A stretch of DNA of 64,000 nt, taken from Heterocephalus glaber. Its lineage: Eukaryota > Chordata > Mammalia > Rodentia > Bathyergidae. Location: the NCBI RefSeq assembly GCF_000247695.1, contig NW_004624801.1:4520833-4584832 (forward strand), written 5' to 3'. Positions 1-10,600 of this stretch are shown here, piece after piece; position 1 is the first letter of the stretch, and every line of letters begins with the position of its first letter. The position numbers and the translations under genes are program-made. A model generated the notes under the pieces. It did not search any database and was not told the origin of the DNA. It saw only the letters and a list, made by a program, of their open reading frames with translations.

Positions 1-312
1 GTGAAGCCATCAGGACCCGGGCTTTTCTTATTTGCTAAGTTTTTAATTATATTTTCAACTTCATTGATTGATATTTGGTTGTTTAGAATTTTTAGGTCTT
101 CTTCATTCAACTTTAGTAATTCATACTTATCTAGAAATCTGTCCATTTCTTCTGTGTTTTCCATCTTATTGGCATATAGGTTCTGGAAGTAGGTATTGAT
201 GGTCCTCTGGATTTCTGCTGGGTCCATTGTAATTTCATCCTTTTCATTCCTAATTGCATGGATTTGGGCCTTTTCTTTGCTTTTTCTGATAAAGTTGGCT
301 AAGGATACGTTA
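1..312 (-). mobile_element. LINE-1 ORF2 fragment, antisense
   Basis: Read on the minus strand this matches the L1 ORF2 reverse-transcriptase region; the plus strand shows familiar reverse-complement phrases such as a 'ctgtccatttcttctgtgtt' block and 'ttggcatatagg'. The similarity stops at about 312, where a short ATT-rich run begins. It is truncated by the left window edge, and the open frame at 1-192 on the plus strand is just antisense L1. Confidence 0.85.
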
Positions 313-3102
313 TTATTATTATTAATTTGACACCCATTCAATGACTATATACTAAGTACGAGCACTGTGGATACAAAGATGAGTGAGAAATGATGATTGA
401 GCCAGGATCCCAGTAGCAGGTAGATGGTACACTTGGGTAGTACAACTGAGAGTAATGTAATGAAGGGGAGATTTGCAAAAGTAAGGGAAAAGTTAAAAGA
501 CTTAACATAAACAGAAAAAAATCTAGATTTAGTAGCAGCAGAGAGCCCTTACCCAGAACCCAGTGGGGACTCAGTGAAGGGACACAGAACTGTCAACCCA
601 GTAGGTTGGCACCTGGGGAATAGAAGCCCTCACCTGTCTTGCTTCCTGCCCTCCTACCTCCTGCTGGTGCTGCCCATTAGCTGATCCCAGCCAGAAACCA
701 GAGTAAAATTACTTAAGCCCTCCTGTCTGGAGCAGGCACTATGCCCAATTCATTTTCCACTCTTGGCATTGAGCATGCTGACTGGCTCAAATAAGGAGCT
801 CTGTAAAGTGTGCTGTTTGCATAGATGAATGCATGGATGAATGAATGAATGAATGTCCATCCACTTGGCAACCACAGGCAGAGAACAGTGATTGGCTGAT
901 ACTGACCTTCAGAATCTGTGTAAGACAGGATGATGACCCCAGGCATAGATGCCCTACAGAAGTAGGTTACCCTGACACTAGTCATGAGACCTCTAGATCA
1001 TAAGAAAGTATGAACTGTCTCAGCTCTGACTGACCAGAGCTGGGGTCCAGACATGTCCAGTCCTGTCTGATGAACTGGGAGCCTATGAAAAAGACAGGGG
1101 AGGGGAAGTAGAGAGGCAGCCAGAGGTCAGTGTCCTTCTCCCTGCTCCTGGGCTTTGGACTGTGCTGAAAGAGAGATGGCCACAGGAAGCAGGTGGCAGA
1201 GCTGTCCTCACCTGCAGAGACACAAGCAATGTAGTTTGGGGGCCTACTGCAGAGCACGACTCAGAGAAGAGAGGAAGGACACAGCATATCGCTTCACCAC
1301 AGAACTGGCAAGGCTGGGCTGTCTTGGGGACCTCAAGCACAGAGGCTGGTGTGCAGGAACTATGTCCACTCAGGTGGTTTCAAGGACAGTGGGCATCAGC
1401 AAGCAACCTGGGAAGGAGCAGAACATGGCCAAGGCTTTGTGCTTAGCAGCCCTGAGACACCCCTTGGGTACTGCCAGGAGGGTTGAGTGATGTTCCAATG
1501 GAATCAGAAGTCCAATGCCAAGAATGAATGTGTGCATTCTCACTACCATCAGCCCTCAGAGGCTGGCTGAGGCTAGGAGAGAGGTAAGTTTAAGAGATCT
1601 GGGTAAAGACCTCAGTTTCCATCAAGAAACATAACAGCTAATTCTTCTGTAAGACTAAGCCCGTAAGTCATAGGCAGTACACATGTGAGTGTCTATAACC
1701 TCCATGGCTACAGGAAATGAGAGATCCGGTGCTAGTCGTGATCCCTGTTCCCTTCCCTCCTGTGCCTTCAGCTTCAGGAACAAGCAGCAGCACAACTCAT
1801 TTGTTCCTTCATGGCCAAGCAGTCATTCAATGCCTGCCACTTCGGGCACCGGTAGGCTCTGGGAACCCAGAGAGAGTAATACAGACACAACTTCATCTCT
1901 CTTGAGTTTATCCCACAGGAAGTTATGAACACCCAGAGGCAGGGGCAGTTAACATCAAAAGGAGACATACCCATCAGCACACACACAATCACAAAAGCGG
2001 ATGGGGCAGGCAAAACTGCTTCCCCAAGAGACTTTGGGACAGGAAATGGTCCAGATCTGGAGCCCTGGGGAGATAAGTGGAAACCTTCTCCACTTTGGTC
2101 AAGCAGAATTGAAATCGCTCATCATGGGCCACAGGTGTAAACACATCGGAGCCTCTGATTATCTTCTCAAGCCCCTCCAGGAAGGGCTCAGTGTTGAGGC
2201 TCAAAAAATAACTGGCATCAGAAGCTGATCTGGACAGGAAATGGGGGTCCTTAACCCATCTTTCCCCAGCAGCCTGACTGAGGCTGGTTCGTGCAGATCA
2301 CAGCACAGCAGGCTCAAGCAGGGGTCACCTTCAGGAAGACCAGGAGCAAGGAGGGACATGGGGACAGGAGGTGAGCAACCTGCCCATTTGCTCCCCTATT
2401 TTTTCCTCAGTGCCCAGAAGCAAGGCCCACTTTAATGACTGGCCTAGATAGAGCCATAGAGGAGGTCTAGCAGGTGAGGAAGATACTAACAGTGACCCTC
2501 AAACCAAGGACATCTCTACTTCAAAGGCGTCTCTGCCAATTGCAGGCTAGAGAGTCACTGAGGCTACACCAGGTCCCAGGAGGTCACTGCAAACCACTCA
2601 TCGGATAATGTCTTCCATTAGAACAGCACACTGGATGTTTTAAAGTACTTCTGCATCTGTTATCTAATTTTCTCCTCCCAGTAACCCCATGAGTCACTAG
2701 TTCAGCACAAATAATCCCCAGGATAGAATGACTTCTCAAAAACCATCACTTTCAAGCTTTTCATCTTTCCTGGAAATTTATTTTAAAGCTATTTTTCCAT
2801 CTGAAATCTATTTGGAGGTCATTGGCTGCAAACTCCCCAATGAACATCTCCTCTCAGTTCTTCCCTATGGCCAAGAAATCTATGTTTTGGTGCCAGAATT
2901 CACTGGATAACTCATTTCAAGGCCAAAGGAGTGAAGTCTATTGAAAGCAGACCGATTTTACTGTATCTTTTTATGTCCCACTTGCTTATCATTGAATTGT
3001 CAAGAGACTGGGCTTTATGTAACAGGGATGCAATATAGAAAGAAATATGTTGGAAGTACAGTGGTGCTTCAGTTTATGAAATGAATTTGTTTGACAATTT
3101 TT
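313..3102. other. intergenic, no recognised gene
   Basis: No exon-like conserved frame was recognised on either strand. A short ATGA-type tandem run lies at about 824-857. Around 2600-2730 there is weak MIR-like sequence. The 60-110 codon open frames near 1.0-2.4 kb overlap on both strands and have no recognisable domain. Confidence 0.5.
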
Positions 3103-3198
3103 GTTTGGTTTTTGGCTTTTTTTGGTACGGGAGATCGAACTCAGGTCCTTGCACTTGAGCAGCAGGCGGCGAAACCACTGAGCTAAATCCCCAGCCCT
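3103..3198 (-). mobile_element. ID-type tRNA-derived SINE
   Basis: Minus-strand ID element: poly-T start, GGTACGGGAGATCGAACTC (B box complement), and AGCTAAATCCCCAGCCC at its 5' end. A near-identical GTTT[G/T]ACAATTTTT lies on both sides, consistent with a target-site duplication. Confidence 0.85.
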
Positions 3199-3657
3199 GT
3201 TTTACAATTTTTGGAACGAACTGTTTGTTTGTGTGGGGAAGATGGCCATGGTTGTGTTTGTCATCCAATGCAGAGTTTACAAACAGAAGCAAAATTTTGT
3301 CTAACATTTTTATTTGCAAATGGAGTTGTTCGTGAATAGAAGCATTCATGGACTGAGGTATTACTGTATATGCTTTAAGAGTATCCCTCCCTCGGCAACA
3401 ATTCACCAATGCTTGTGGACTATCTACTCCAAGGCAAGCTCAATGTCAAGGGTGGGGGATAGCAAGGATGAACAGGAGAGCCCCTATCCCTCATGAGACA
3501 TGCAAAATGCAGCAAGCAGAGGTTTATGCAACAAACCATAACAGTGCAACGAGAGGGACCATGTAGAAGAAACCTTGCTACTGGCCTTCAGCTCCCAGGG
3601 CCCTGTGGCTCTTTCTCACACTTGGGACTTACTCTCTGGTCAGGGACACAGAGGCTG

Positions 3658-3886
3658 CCATGTTTCCCTAAAAATAAAACCTAACTGGAAAATAAACCCT
3701 AGTCGGTCATTATCGTGGTGACGACCAGTGTCATGCAGAAGATTATACCTCACTGTTCTCTTGTTTGGTGGTTACTCCATAATGGCAGATAAAGCAAGGA
3801 TAGGCTGATTGCAGCTGGCATTTTCGATCTCTAGGTTTCAAGGCTTATTATTTTCTGATTAGGTCTTATTTTTAGAGAAGCATGGT
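3658..3886. mobile_element. short non-autonomous DNA transposon with long inverted ends
   Basis: The first roughly 45 bases (CCATGTTTCCCTAAAAATAA and on) reappear as the reverse complement at the right end (ATTTTTAGAGAAGCATGG), with about 80 percent identity by eye. The 140-base interior is unrelated and non-coding. This is the architecture of a MITE. Ends of the type CATGTTTCCC..AAAATAAGACC are widespread in mammalian genomes, but I cannot name the family with certainty. Clear target duplications were not identified. Confidence 0.6.
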
Positions 3887-4214
3887 ATTTGGGTTGGGTC
3901 CAGACAACCAGCTTGCCCAACCTGATACCCAAGTTGCTCCAATACTGCTCTGCCAACCCATGGATAAAGTGTAACATGGGCACCTACCACTGCCCCCATC
4001 CCATGACTTGACTTGTCCCCAGAGGAACCCAGCAGAGACAGAAACACTAAGATGGGAGGCACATTCTGATACTCCAATCTCTCAGAAAGCAGAAGTCAAG
4101 AGGCTCAGCCCTCAGCCCACCCAAGACTCCACCTTCCAACCCCCAAGCCCACCTCTCCGTAGCTCACCTTGCACTTCACCAAGATTCACCCCAGGCCCTG
4201 TGTCAGCAGCGAGG

Positions 4215-4612
4215 ATCAATGCACACACATGTTACATGTAATACATCATTACATATAATACATATGCATATCATGGACACATACACAATCCAACACACTG
4301 CAAGCCTAACACACTTACCCATCAGTACAGTAACTCAAAACACCTACAGATACAACATCCACATATATAACAGATACACAATAAATCCCAGAAACACATA
4401 TAGACACAAAACTCATACGCACACAATATACAAGAAATATACACAAAACACACAGGCATGCATACCATATGTACACAGACAGAAAACACAAATGGATGCA
4501 ACATACACATATACAATAGTTATACACAAACACAAATACAAATATAGAGACTCAGTATACTCTCCGAGAGAGACAAACTCAGACATACATGCAAATCCTT
4601 AAGTACACACAC
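4215..4612. repeat. degenerate CA/ACAT-rich tandem tract
   Basis: About 400 bases dominated by ACAC, ACATA and ATACAC units with many interruptions. Open frames here on both strands (for example 4219-4602 plus) are low-complexity artefacts. The tract lies just downstream (minus sense) of the CD300-like pseudo-exon. Confidence 0.8.
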
Positions 4613-4641
4613 AGTCCCACCTATCTGGAAAGGACTCTTAC

Positions 4642-4957
4642 CTACAACTGCTATGATTCCCATTTGGCCCACCAGGTCCTTCATATGTTTTTCTGTTGTA
4701 CACCAGTAAGTGCCAGCATCACCTTCCTGCAAGTTTTCCATGGCAACAGTAAAAGTCCAACAACTGTGCTCATCCTTAATGAAGTCCTGACAGTCAATTA
4801 ATCTTCTTTCTCAGCTCCTTTGAGCCTGAAGAGTAATAACAGGAGTCCCTGACTGCTCAGTGGCACTAGTATTTCACACAACGCTCCAGCCCAGTGCACA
4901 CTGCTTTCCAATACCTGTGACCCTCTCTTCTAGCCACTGTCCCAGCCAGGGCCGCTC
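4642..4957 (-). pseudogene. CD300-family IgV exon, inactivated
   Basis: Seen: a TTTGTTTTTCAG acceptor precedes 4957 and a G|GTAAGAG donor follows 4642, both phase 1 as in the CD300 IgV exon. Translation shows family landmarks in order: AVC (first Ig cysteine), VKY-stop-C where functional members have KYWC/KWWC, C-x2-AV-x2-SC (the extra disulphide pair typical of CD300), GSKELRK, TFTVAMENL, and EGDAGTYWC (second Ig cysteine). The Trp codon of YWC is TAG, a TGA follows two codons later, and a frameshift is needed near 4804. Length is 316 bases, not a multiple of three, against 342 in CD300LF here. Known: CD300 receptors are paired myeloid receptors in a fast-evolving cluster beside RAB37. Inference: a dead paralogue; signal, stalk and transmembrane exons were not found. 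It is not obviously CD300E, whose equivalent motif is closer to CD300LF. Confidence 0.8.
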
Positions 4958-5089
4958 CTGAAAAACAAATGTCTTTGTCTTCTCAGCCCTCCCTGGGATC
5001 CAGAAATCCCACATTCTGGTACCAATTGCTACCCACACAGAGAATGAAGAAAGATCCCCCAGGAAGAGCAAGAGAACCACTCCAGGTTA
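4958..5089. other. upstream flank of the CD300-like pseudo-exon
   Basis: Sequence on the 5' side of the dead IgV exon. No signal-peptide exon (Met followed by a Leu-rich run and a GT donor on the minus strand) could be recognised here or in the next few kilobases. Confidence 0.4.
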
Positions 5090-5250
5090 CAGCCTTCGGT
5101 ATGGGAGACTTCACAGCAGCTCTCCATGGGGACGTTACCTTACCTACTACCAGTGGAGAAACTAAGGCTCTGGGAAGTTGAACAATATGTCCAAGTTCAC
5201 CCAGAGTGAAAGGGGAACATTCAAACCAACTGCATGACTTTATGCCTTGA
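5090..5250 (+). mobile_element. MIR SINE remnant
   Basis: Weak but recognisable MIR core: 'gtggagaaactaaggctctgggaagttg' region followed by 'caagttcacccagagtgaaa', matching the usual gaggaaactgaggc ... ggtcacacag order. Confidence 0.5.
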
Positions 5251-5329
5251 TCAACAAAATGCATCATAAGGCAAAGGGAGTGCCTGAGACTATTGGATCC
5301 CTTAAGGAAAGTGTATTATGAGCTGTGTA

Positions 5330-5760
5330 TTAATAATCATAAGAACCTCTGTTTACTGAGAGATTGCTTCCGTGTCTATTATCTCATTTCCTCTTGACAA
5401 AATCCTTATGAAGAAGGTACAAATATTAGCTCCAATTTGCAAATGAGAAAACTGAGGCTTAGAGAGAATAAGTGATTTATTCAAGAACAAAATCCAACAA
5501 GTGGCATATGTGGTGGTACACACCTGTAACCCCAGAACCCTTGGAGGCTGAAGGTGGAGGATCAAAAGTTTGAGCCCAGTCTGGGTAATTTAGCAACTTA
5601 GTGACAGCCTGCCTCAAAATAAAAAATAACAAATGGCTGATGGTGAACCCAGTGTGAAGTCCCTGAGTTCAATCCCCAGCCACAGGTAGCAAAGTCAGAG
5701 TTCAAACTCTGATCTCCTCTGCTGCCAAACCCTGTGCTTTTAACCAGTTAAGACTCTGAA
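5330..5760 (+). mobile_element. MIR SINE split by a younger SINE
   Basis: MIR core 'aaatgagaaaactgaggctt' at about 5441-5460 with the expected preceding 'attatctcatttcctcttgac'. The MIR resumes after the B1-dID insertion at 5505-5690 ('gtcagagttcaaactctgat'). Confidence 0.75.
5505..5690 (+). mobile_element. B1-dID dimeric SINE
   Basis: Left half is a 7SL-derived B1 monomer (GGTGGTACACACCTGTAACC, 'gcctcaaaataaa' link). Right half is an ID/tRNA-Ala-like unit ending 'gagttcaatccccagccac'. It sits inside an older MIR. Confidence 0.85.
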
Positions 5761-6490
5761 TCTGTTTGGCAAAGGAGGCCCATGAAGATGAAAGAACAGA
5801 GACTCCCCTATTGCCCTCCCCTAACCTTCTGCAACTGCTCTCTTTTTTGCTAATCCCAGGAAGTACCAAGAGATGAAACTCAGAGGGCAAAAGGGGGTTC
5901 CAGGTCTTCAGGGAAGTATACAGGATTATACATTATGTGGAAGTATACAGTATACTGCAGTTCCCACTTTTCTGCTTGGTAAGCCCCATAGAAGAGTATA
6001 TACCAATGCTCACTCTCAAAGCAGAGAACTTCCACATACCTACACTTTTACTCACACTCCCTCACATACAACTAGTCGGAAACAAATCAACAGGAAGCCA
6101 GCTTCTAACTCAGTAGGCTCAGTGAAGCACACTGCAAAACTCTTAGGAAATAGGCAGCATTGCACAGTTCCTTCCAAGCATGGCTGCAATTTCAGCATCC
6201 CTCTCCAAGAAGTTTCTGGTTGAGCTCATGTGTGGGTGGGGCCAGGGGGGAGGGGTCTTACCAAATGAAAGGTGTAAACAAAGGCGATGTGGCCACAAGA
6301 GCAGCTCCGGGCTTCTGTGGTCAAAGGTTAGAAGGTTACGTATTCACGAGTTCATTGTTCCCCTGAATCTACGAGTAAGGTGAGACAAATGATCCATGGA
6401 ACTATGTAGAGTCCAGAAATAGATTCACTTAAATGAGGTTAATAAATTATTTTTGACCAAGACACCAAAGTGATTGAATGGAAAAAAGAA
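5761..6490. other. intergenic, nothing recognised
   Basis: No repeat or exon was recognised. Overlapping small frames at 5873-6383 lack any domain signature. Confidence 0.5.
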
Positions 6491-6494
6491 AGCT

Positions 6495-6690
6495 TAGCCA
6501 GGTGTGGTGGTACATTCCTGTAATCCCAGCACTCTGGAAGGCTGAGGCAGGAGGACCACAAGTTTGAGCCCTGTCTGGGCAAGCCGGTAATGCAGCAAGA
6601 CCCTGTCTCAAAATAAAGAACCAAGAGGGCTGGGAATGCAGCTCAGTGTTGGGTTCAATCCCCAGTACTGAAACTGAAGAGAGGGAGAGA
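6495..6690 (+). mobile_element. B1-dID dimeric SINE
   Basis: B1 monomer beginning AGCCAGGTGTGGTGGTACAT, A-rich linker 'tcaaaataaagaacc', then an ID unit ending 'gggttcaatccccagtactg'. Confidence 0.9.
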
Positions 6691-6819
6691 CAGCGCTTCT
6701 GTAACAAACATTGCTGAAACAAGTGAATAGCTGTGTGGAACTTTGACTTTTATCTCACTTATCCACAAAAAGTAACTCTAACTCACTGATTATCTGATTT
6801 AAAAATGATCACAGACCTA

Positions 6820-6975
6820 ATCAGGCATGATAGCGCATGCCTCCAATCCCAGCACTTGTGAGGCTGAGGTAGGAGGATCTCTGTGAAGCCAGCCCACTAT
6901 ACATAGTGAGTTCAAGGCCGGTCTAAACTATGGAGAAACACTCTGTTTCAAAAAAACATAACAAAACAAAAATGG
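6820..6975 (+). mobile_element. B1-like SINE
   Basis: 'catgatagcgcatgcctcca' A box, 'ggctgaggtaggaggatc', and the internally repeated 'tagtgagttcaaggccggtc' seen in B1 elements of this genome; ends in an A-rich tail. Confidence 0.85.
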
Positions 6976-7061
6976 TCACAGACCTAGACATAAAAAGCTA
7001 GAACCACAGGTTTTTAGGAAACACAAACACACACACACGCACACTAATATCTCTACAGCCA

Positions 7062-7297
7062 CTACTTTTTTTTCAGGGTTAGGGATTGAAACCAGGGTCA
7101 CATGCAAACTAGGCAAGCACTCTACCACTGAGCTACATCCCTAGCCACTCCCACCCCCTCACACATACATCCCTTTTAAAATTTTGATACAGCGTCTCAC
7201 TAAGTTGCCTATACTGACCTTAGACTCATGATTTTCCTGCCTCAGTTTCCCTGGTAGCTAGGATTACAAGTATGTACCACCATACCCAGCTCAAGCA
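7062..7297 (-). mobile_element. B1-dID dimeric SINE, reverse orientation
   Basis: On the plus strand the ID half comes first (GCTACATCCCTAGCC at its 5' end), then the B1 half ends 'gtaccaccatacccagctc'. That is the order expected for a minus-strand dimer. Confidence 0.85.
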
Positions 7298-7765
7298 ATT
7301 ACTTTCTTAGGACACAAAGCACTCCTCCAAAAGTTACAGATTGAATTTCATCACAATTTAAATACTGTATTCTGTCCAAGAGACATCACAGAGAAAGTGC
7401 ATAGGCAAGCCAGACACTGGGGGCAAAAATATGCAATGTCTGTATCTCACAATGGACTAGAGACCTTGGACATCTAGAAAGGAACTCTTACAAATTACCA
7501 ATGAAAAAAGGAGAAGGAGAACTGAGTTGTTCTAAGTAGGCCAGATTTAGGCAGACATTTCACAAGGGAGATAAATGAAAATCTAAATACCACGTGATAA
7601 GATGTCCAACATCATCAGTCATGAGAGAGATGCAATGGAAAACCACGATGAGAAAGATAATGGTGATGGTGTGGAAATGTAAATCTGCTTAATGGCACCA
7701 TACTGCATTTAAAAATGATTAAACGGGAAGTTCATGTTATGTGAATTCTACCACATTAAAAACTA
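7298..7765 (+). mobile_element. old LINE-1 3' fragment
   Basis: Degenerate L1 ORF2 end on the plus strand: 'gacatttcacaagggagata', 'aagatgtccaacatcatcag', 'atgcaatggaaaaccacgat', finishing with a 3' end-like 'atgttatgtgaattctacca'. Confidence 0.7.
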
Positions 7766-8056
7766 CAGGAACTAGACACATCAATAGTTAAGAACTAGCT
7801 CAGTTAGGAAGACCATAACCCTCTGAAAACTCTTGGCCATTTGTACATCCACACCCACTTCATTCTACCTTCCTTCCTAATTAAAAACAAGTTAGTATCA
7901 TCATTATATTTAATATTTTTAGAGATTTATTGCTCAAAAATATATTAACATAAATAAAACAGAATCAACAGATAAGGTATTGAGATAAGGCATTGGCAAA
8001 CATTTTTGAAAATTTTAAATAAGTTTTTAAATATACCTATCAGAAAGAAAAAAAAA

Positions 8057-8095
8057 TGTGCTGGCCTCAGCAGCATATATACTAAAATTGGAATG
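8057..8095 (+). pseudogene. U6 snRNA 5' fragment
   Basis: The first roughly 39 bases of U6 are recognisable (GTGCTggCctCaGCAGCAtA, then TATACTAAAATTGGAA) with a handful of substitutions. The match stops after GGAA(T)G. A 13-base AGAAAGAAAAAAA lies at 8042-8054 and again at 8096-8108. L1 3' sequence follows at once, so this looks like a U6-L1 chimeric retrocopy rather than a functional snRNA gene; U6 promoter elements and the terminal T run are absent. Confidence 0.8.
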
Positions 8096-8108
8096 AGAAA
8101 GAAAAAAA

Positions 8109-8975
8109 CAATAAAATACCATTTTTGCAGCCACTAGAATGGCTAAAATTAAAAATTCCTGCAATAGCAAGTGTGAGAAAGTAAGTGAACTAAATGGAAC
8201 TCTCATATAGAATATTGCTAGTGAGGTATAAATGGTATGATCACATGAGGGAACCATCTGGGCCTTATGAAGTTAGATGCACATCTATACTGACTCAGCC
8301 TACTCCCAGTGATTCATGAAAGAGAAGTGTGAATATGCATTAAATGTCCACAAAAAGATTAGCATAGAATATTCATAGTAACCTTTTTTCTGCACTGCAG
8401 ATTTGAACACAAGGCCTTCACATTGAGTTACATCCCCGACCTTTATATTATTTTATTTTGAGACAGGGTCTTACAAAGTCTCTAAATTGTCCAGGCTGGG
8501 CTTAAAATTGTGATCCTCCTGCCTTAGCTTCCCAGAGTTCTGGGATTACAGATGTGTACTGCCACATCTAGTTTCATGGTAAACTTTTTCATAATAGCTA
8601 AATACTAGAAGCAACACAAAGGTCCATCAATAGGATAATGGATTAACAAATTGTGATACAAAGATACAAGGAATACTACTCAACGATGAAAAAGAAAAGA
8701 AATGCTGATACAAACATTGAAAAGCAAGAATCTAAAAAGAAAGCAGACCCAAAAACTATGGTTATAAATCAGGAAATGATTACCTGGGTGGGTAGGATGG
8801 TAGCAAGTGACCAGAGAGGAGAACAAGAGAAGTTTCAGGGTTGAGGTGGAAATATTTAATGACTTCTTTTGCATGATGGTTGCACAAGTGCATAAAACCA
8901 TCAAGACCCATCAAGCTGAATACTTAAAATCTGTACACTATAATGTTTAAATCATACATCAATTTTTAAATGTTT
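8109..8975 (+). mobile_element. 5'-truncated LINE-1 3' region fused to U6
   Basis: Begins near the L1 ORF2 end ('gccactagaatggctaaaat', 'gaactctcatatagaatatt') and runs through 'aaggtccatcaataggataa' and 'gaatactactcaacgatgaa' to the characteristic end 'acttaaaatctgtacactat'. A B1-dID element interrupts it at 8388-8580. Confidence 0.85.
8388..8580 (-). mobile_element. B1-dID dimeric SINE inside L1
   Basis: Reverse-oriented ID half ('cattgagttacatccccgac') followed by the B1 half ('tcctgccttagcttcccaga', ending 'actgccacatctag'). Confidence 0.85.
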
Positions 8976-9004
8976 TAAAAATAGGAGTTCTATTAATTTT
9001 AAAT

Positions 9005-9164
9005 CCTTCCACTGTGATCTTGGGAAAGTTATGCTGAGCCTTAGCTCAACTGGAAAAACAGTGTAGTAATCTTGCCTCAAAGGCTTGCTGTGAGGGACAA
9101 TGGAGATCATTCACACACTGCTTCTCATGGAACCAACACACAACAAATGTTTGTGCTCATTTTT
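9005..9164 (+). mobile_element. MIR SINE remnant
   Basis: 'gatcttgggaaagttatgct', 'agccttagctcaactggaaa' and 'ggcttgctgtgagggacaat' follow the MIR order (cttgggcaagt / cctcagtttcctcatctg / gttgtgaggatt). Confidence 0.6.
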
Positions 9165-9181
9165 TTTAAAGTCTAGATTCT

Positions 9182-9390
9182 CTTTTTTTTGTATATCCTT
9201 TTATTGGTACATTTTAGGTGGACACCATAATGCCATTCATCATTGGAGATATGCACCTTTACATACTCTCTCGGTTCTTATTTTTCCCCCTTCCCCTGCC
9301 CTCCATTCAACCTTTCCATCCCTCCCTATTTACAAAGACTTTGTTTCCATTTTTTCATTTTCTCATATGAATTCCATTCCCTTCTTTCCT
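9182..9390 (-). mobile_element. 5'-truncated LINE-1 3' end with target duplication
   Basis: A T-run at the left edge is the A tail of a minus-strand insertion. The body is a pyrimidine-rich 3' UTR related to the plus-strand copy at 18165-18460. The 17-base direct repeat TTTAAAGTCTAGATTCT flanks it at 9165-9181 and 9391-9407. Confidence 0.85.
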
Positions 9391-9407
9391 TTTAAAGTCT
9401 AGATTCT

Positions 9408-10379
9408 TATTTCTACCACAGTCCTAGGGTTAGAATTTCGTAGAATGATAATCTTAACAAGATCCCCAACTGGAGTACTACAAACCAAGTCAACCAGGAC
9501 AGCCTTGGTATGGACACATTGGCCCAACTTATTATTTAAAATGCCCCTTCCATCCTCAAGAAAGCATGTGTGTATATTCCACCGTGGAGTTTACCAACTG
9601 GACTATGGAATGAACTCTACAGTCATTCTAGCCTTGCATAATTCTTAAGCCCCCAAAAGTCTGAGAACCACTAGCCTCCACCACAGTTTCCAAGTTCATA
9701 AGCCATTGGTGCCTGCCTCTCCTATGCTCTGTGTTCCATCTGCTTTGACATTAAACCCTTTGTTCCCACCACACCACGACAGGTTCCACAGCCTGGAGCA
9801 ACACCCACTCCAAGCCCTAGCCCTGGTATCCCTCAAAAGGCCTCCTGCTCAACGTCATCTCCTCTGTGGAGCTCCCTTGACCCACCCACCCCACCCAGGT
9901 GAGTTAGGAGTGTGGCTTCTGGGCCTTGGTAGTACCCAGTCTTCAATTCCTCTACCTCCATTCTAACATTGTCAGCATTTTATACTTGAGTTTTCTATTC
10001 TGTTCCCACAGGTACACTCAGAACCCAGCACCCAGTGGGGTTCCTCACAATGGCAAGTGTTCCCAAAATGCCTAATATATGACCAAGGCCACAATCTTCC
10101 ATGGACCAGCTTCCCAGTGTTGGCCAAAGCCATTTGTTCTTTGGGCCTCCATGTCCTTGTCTGTAAATTGGAGCAACTCTTATCTTGCTACTATAAAATC
10201 CAGTTCTATGAACTTTTACTCTGTAAAACCAATGACAATACCCGAAAGAGGGTGTTCACAACTCATTTCTCTCAGGCCATGATGTGAGACAGTATATTTG
10301 TGGAGTTCGGTTTCCTCTGGAATACAGTATCAGCATCATCAGGAAGTAGTCAACGTAAAGCACGTGTAACATTAAAAGA
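9408..10379. other. intergenic, mostly unassigned
   Basis: 'gtctgagaaccactag' at about 9660 resembles the end of a MER5-type hAT element but is too short to call. A weak MIR-like stretch lies at about 10120-10200. No gene was recognised. Confidence 0.4.
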
Positions 10380-10505
10380 GCTGTAATGTTGACTGAGCAT
10401 TTGCACAAGAGCTTTATACTGTAATCTCCTTACATCGGTCCTATGGCATTGTCTTCCTTTCACCATATTTTCTGAAACTGAACCTCAGATGCATAATAAT
10501 TGAAC
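10380..10505 (+). mobile_element. MIR SINE remnant
   Basis: Low-identity MIR-like sequence ('ttgactgagcatttgcacaa', 'tttctgaaactgaacctcag') directly left of an ID element. Confidence 0.45.
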
Positions 10506-10507
10506 AG

Positions 10508-10600
10508 CTTGAGCCAGGAATGTAGCTCAGTGGTAGAGCACTTGTCTAGCATGCACAGACCTGGATTCAACCCCCAGCTCCACAAAATTAAATAAATAAA
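10508..10600 (+). mobile_element. ID SINE
   Basis: Close to the classical ID form (GTAGCTCAGTGGTAGAGCAC, 'ggattcaacccccagctcca') with an AAATAAATAAA tail. The 'gtagagcac' version differs from the 'gttccgccacctgc' subfamily common elsewhere in the window. Confidence 0.85.

Noticed and set aside
1083..1490. Overlapping frames at 1.08-1.49 kb considered as an Ig-type exon (one contains AVLTC)
   Set aside because: Only one cysteine motif, no YxC partner and no splice borders in a sensible phase.
4219..4602. 127-codon frame rich in Thr, His and Tyr
   Set aside because: It is translation of a CA/ACAT-rich tandem tract.
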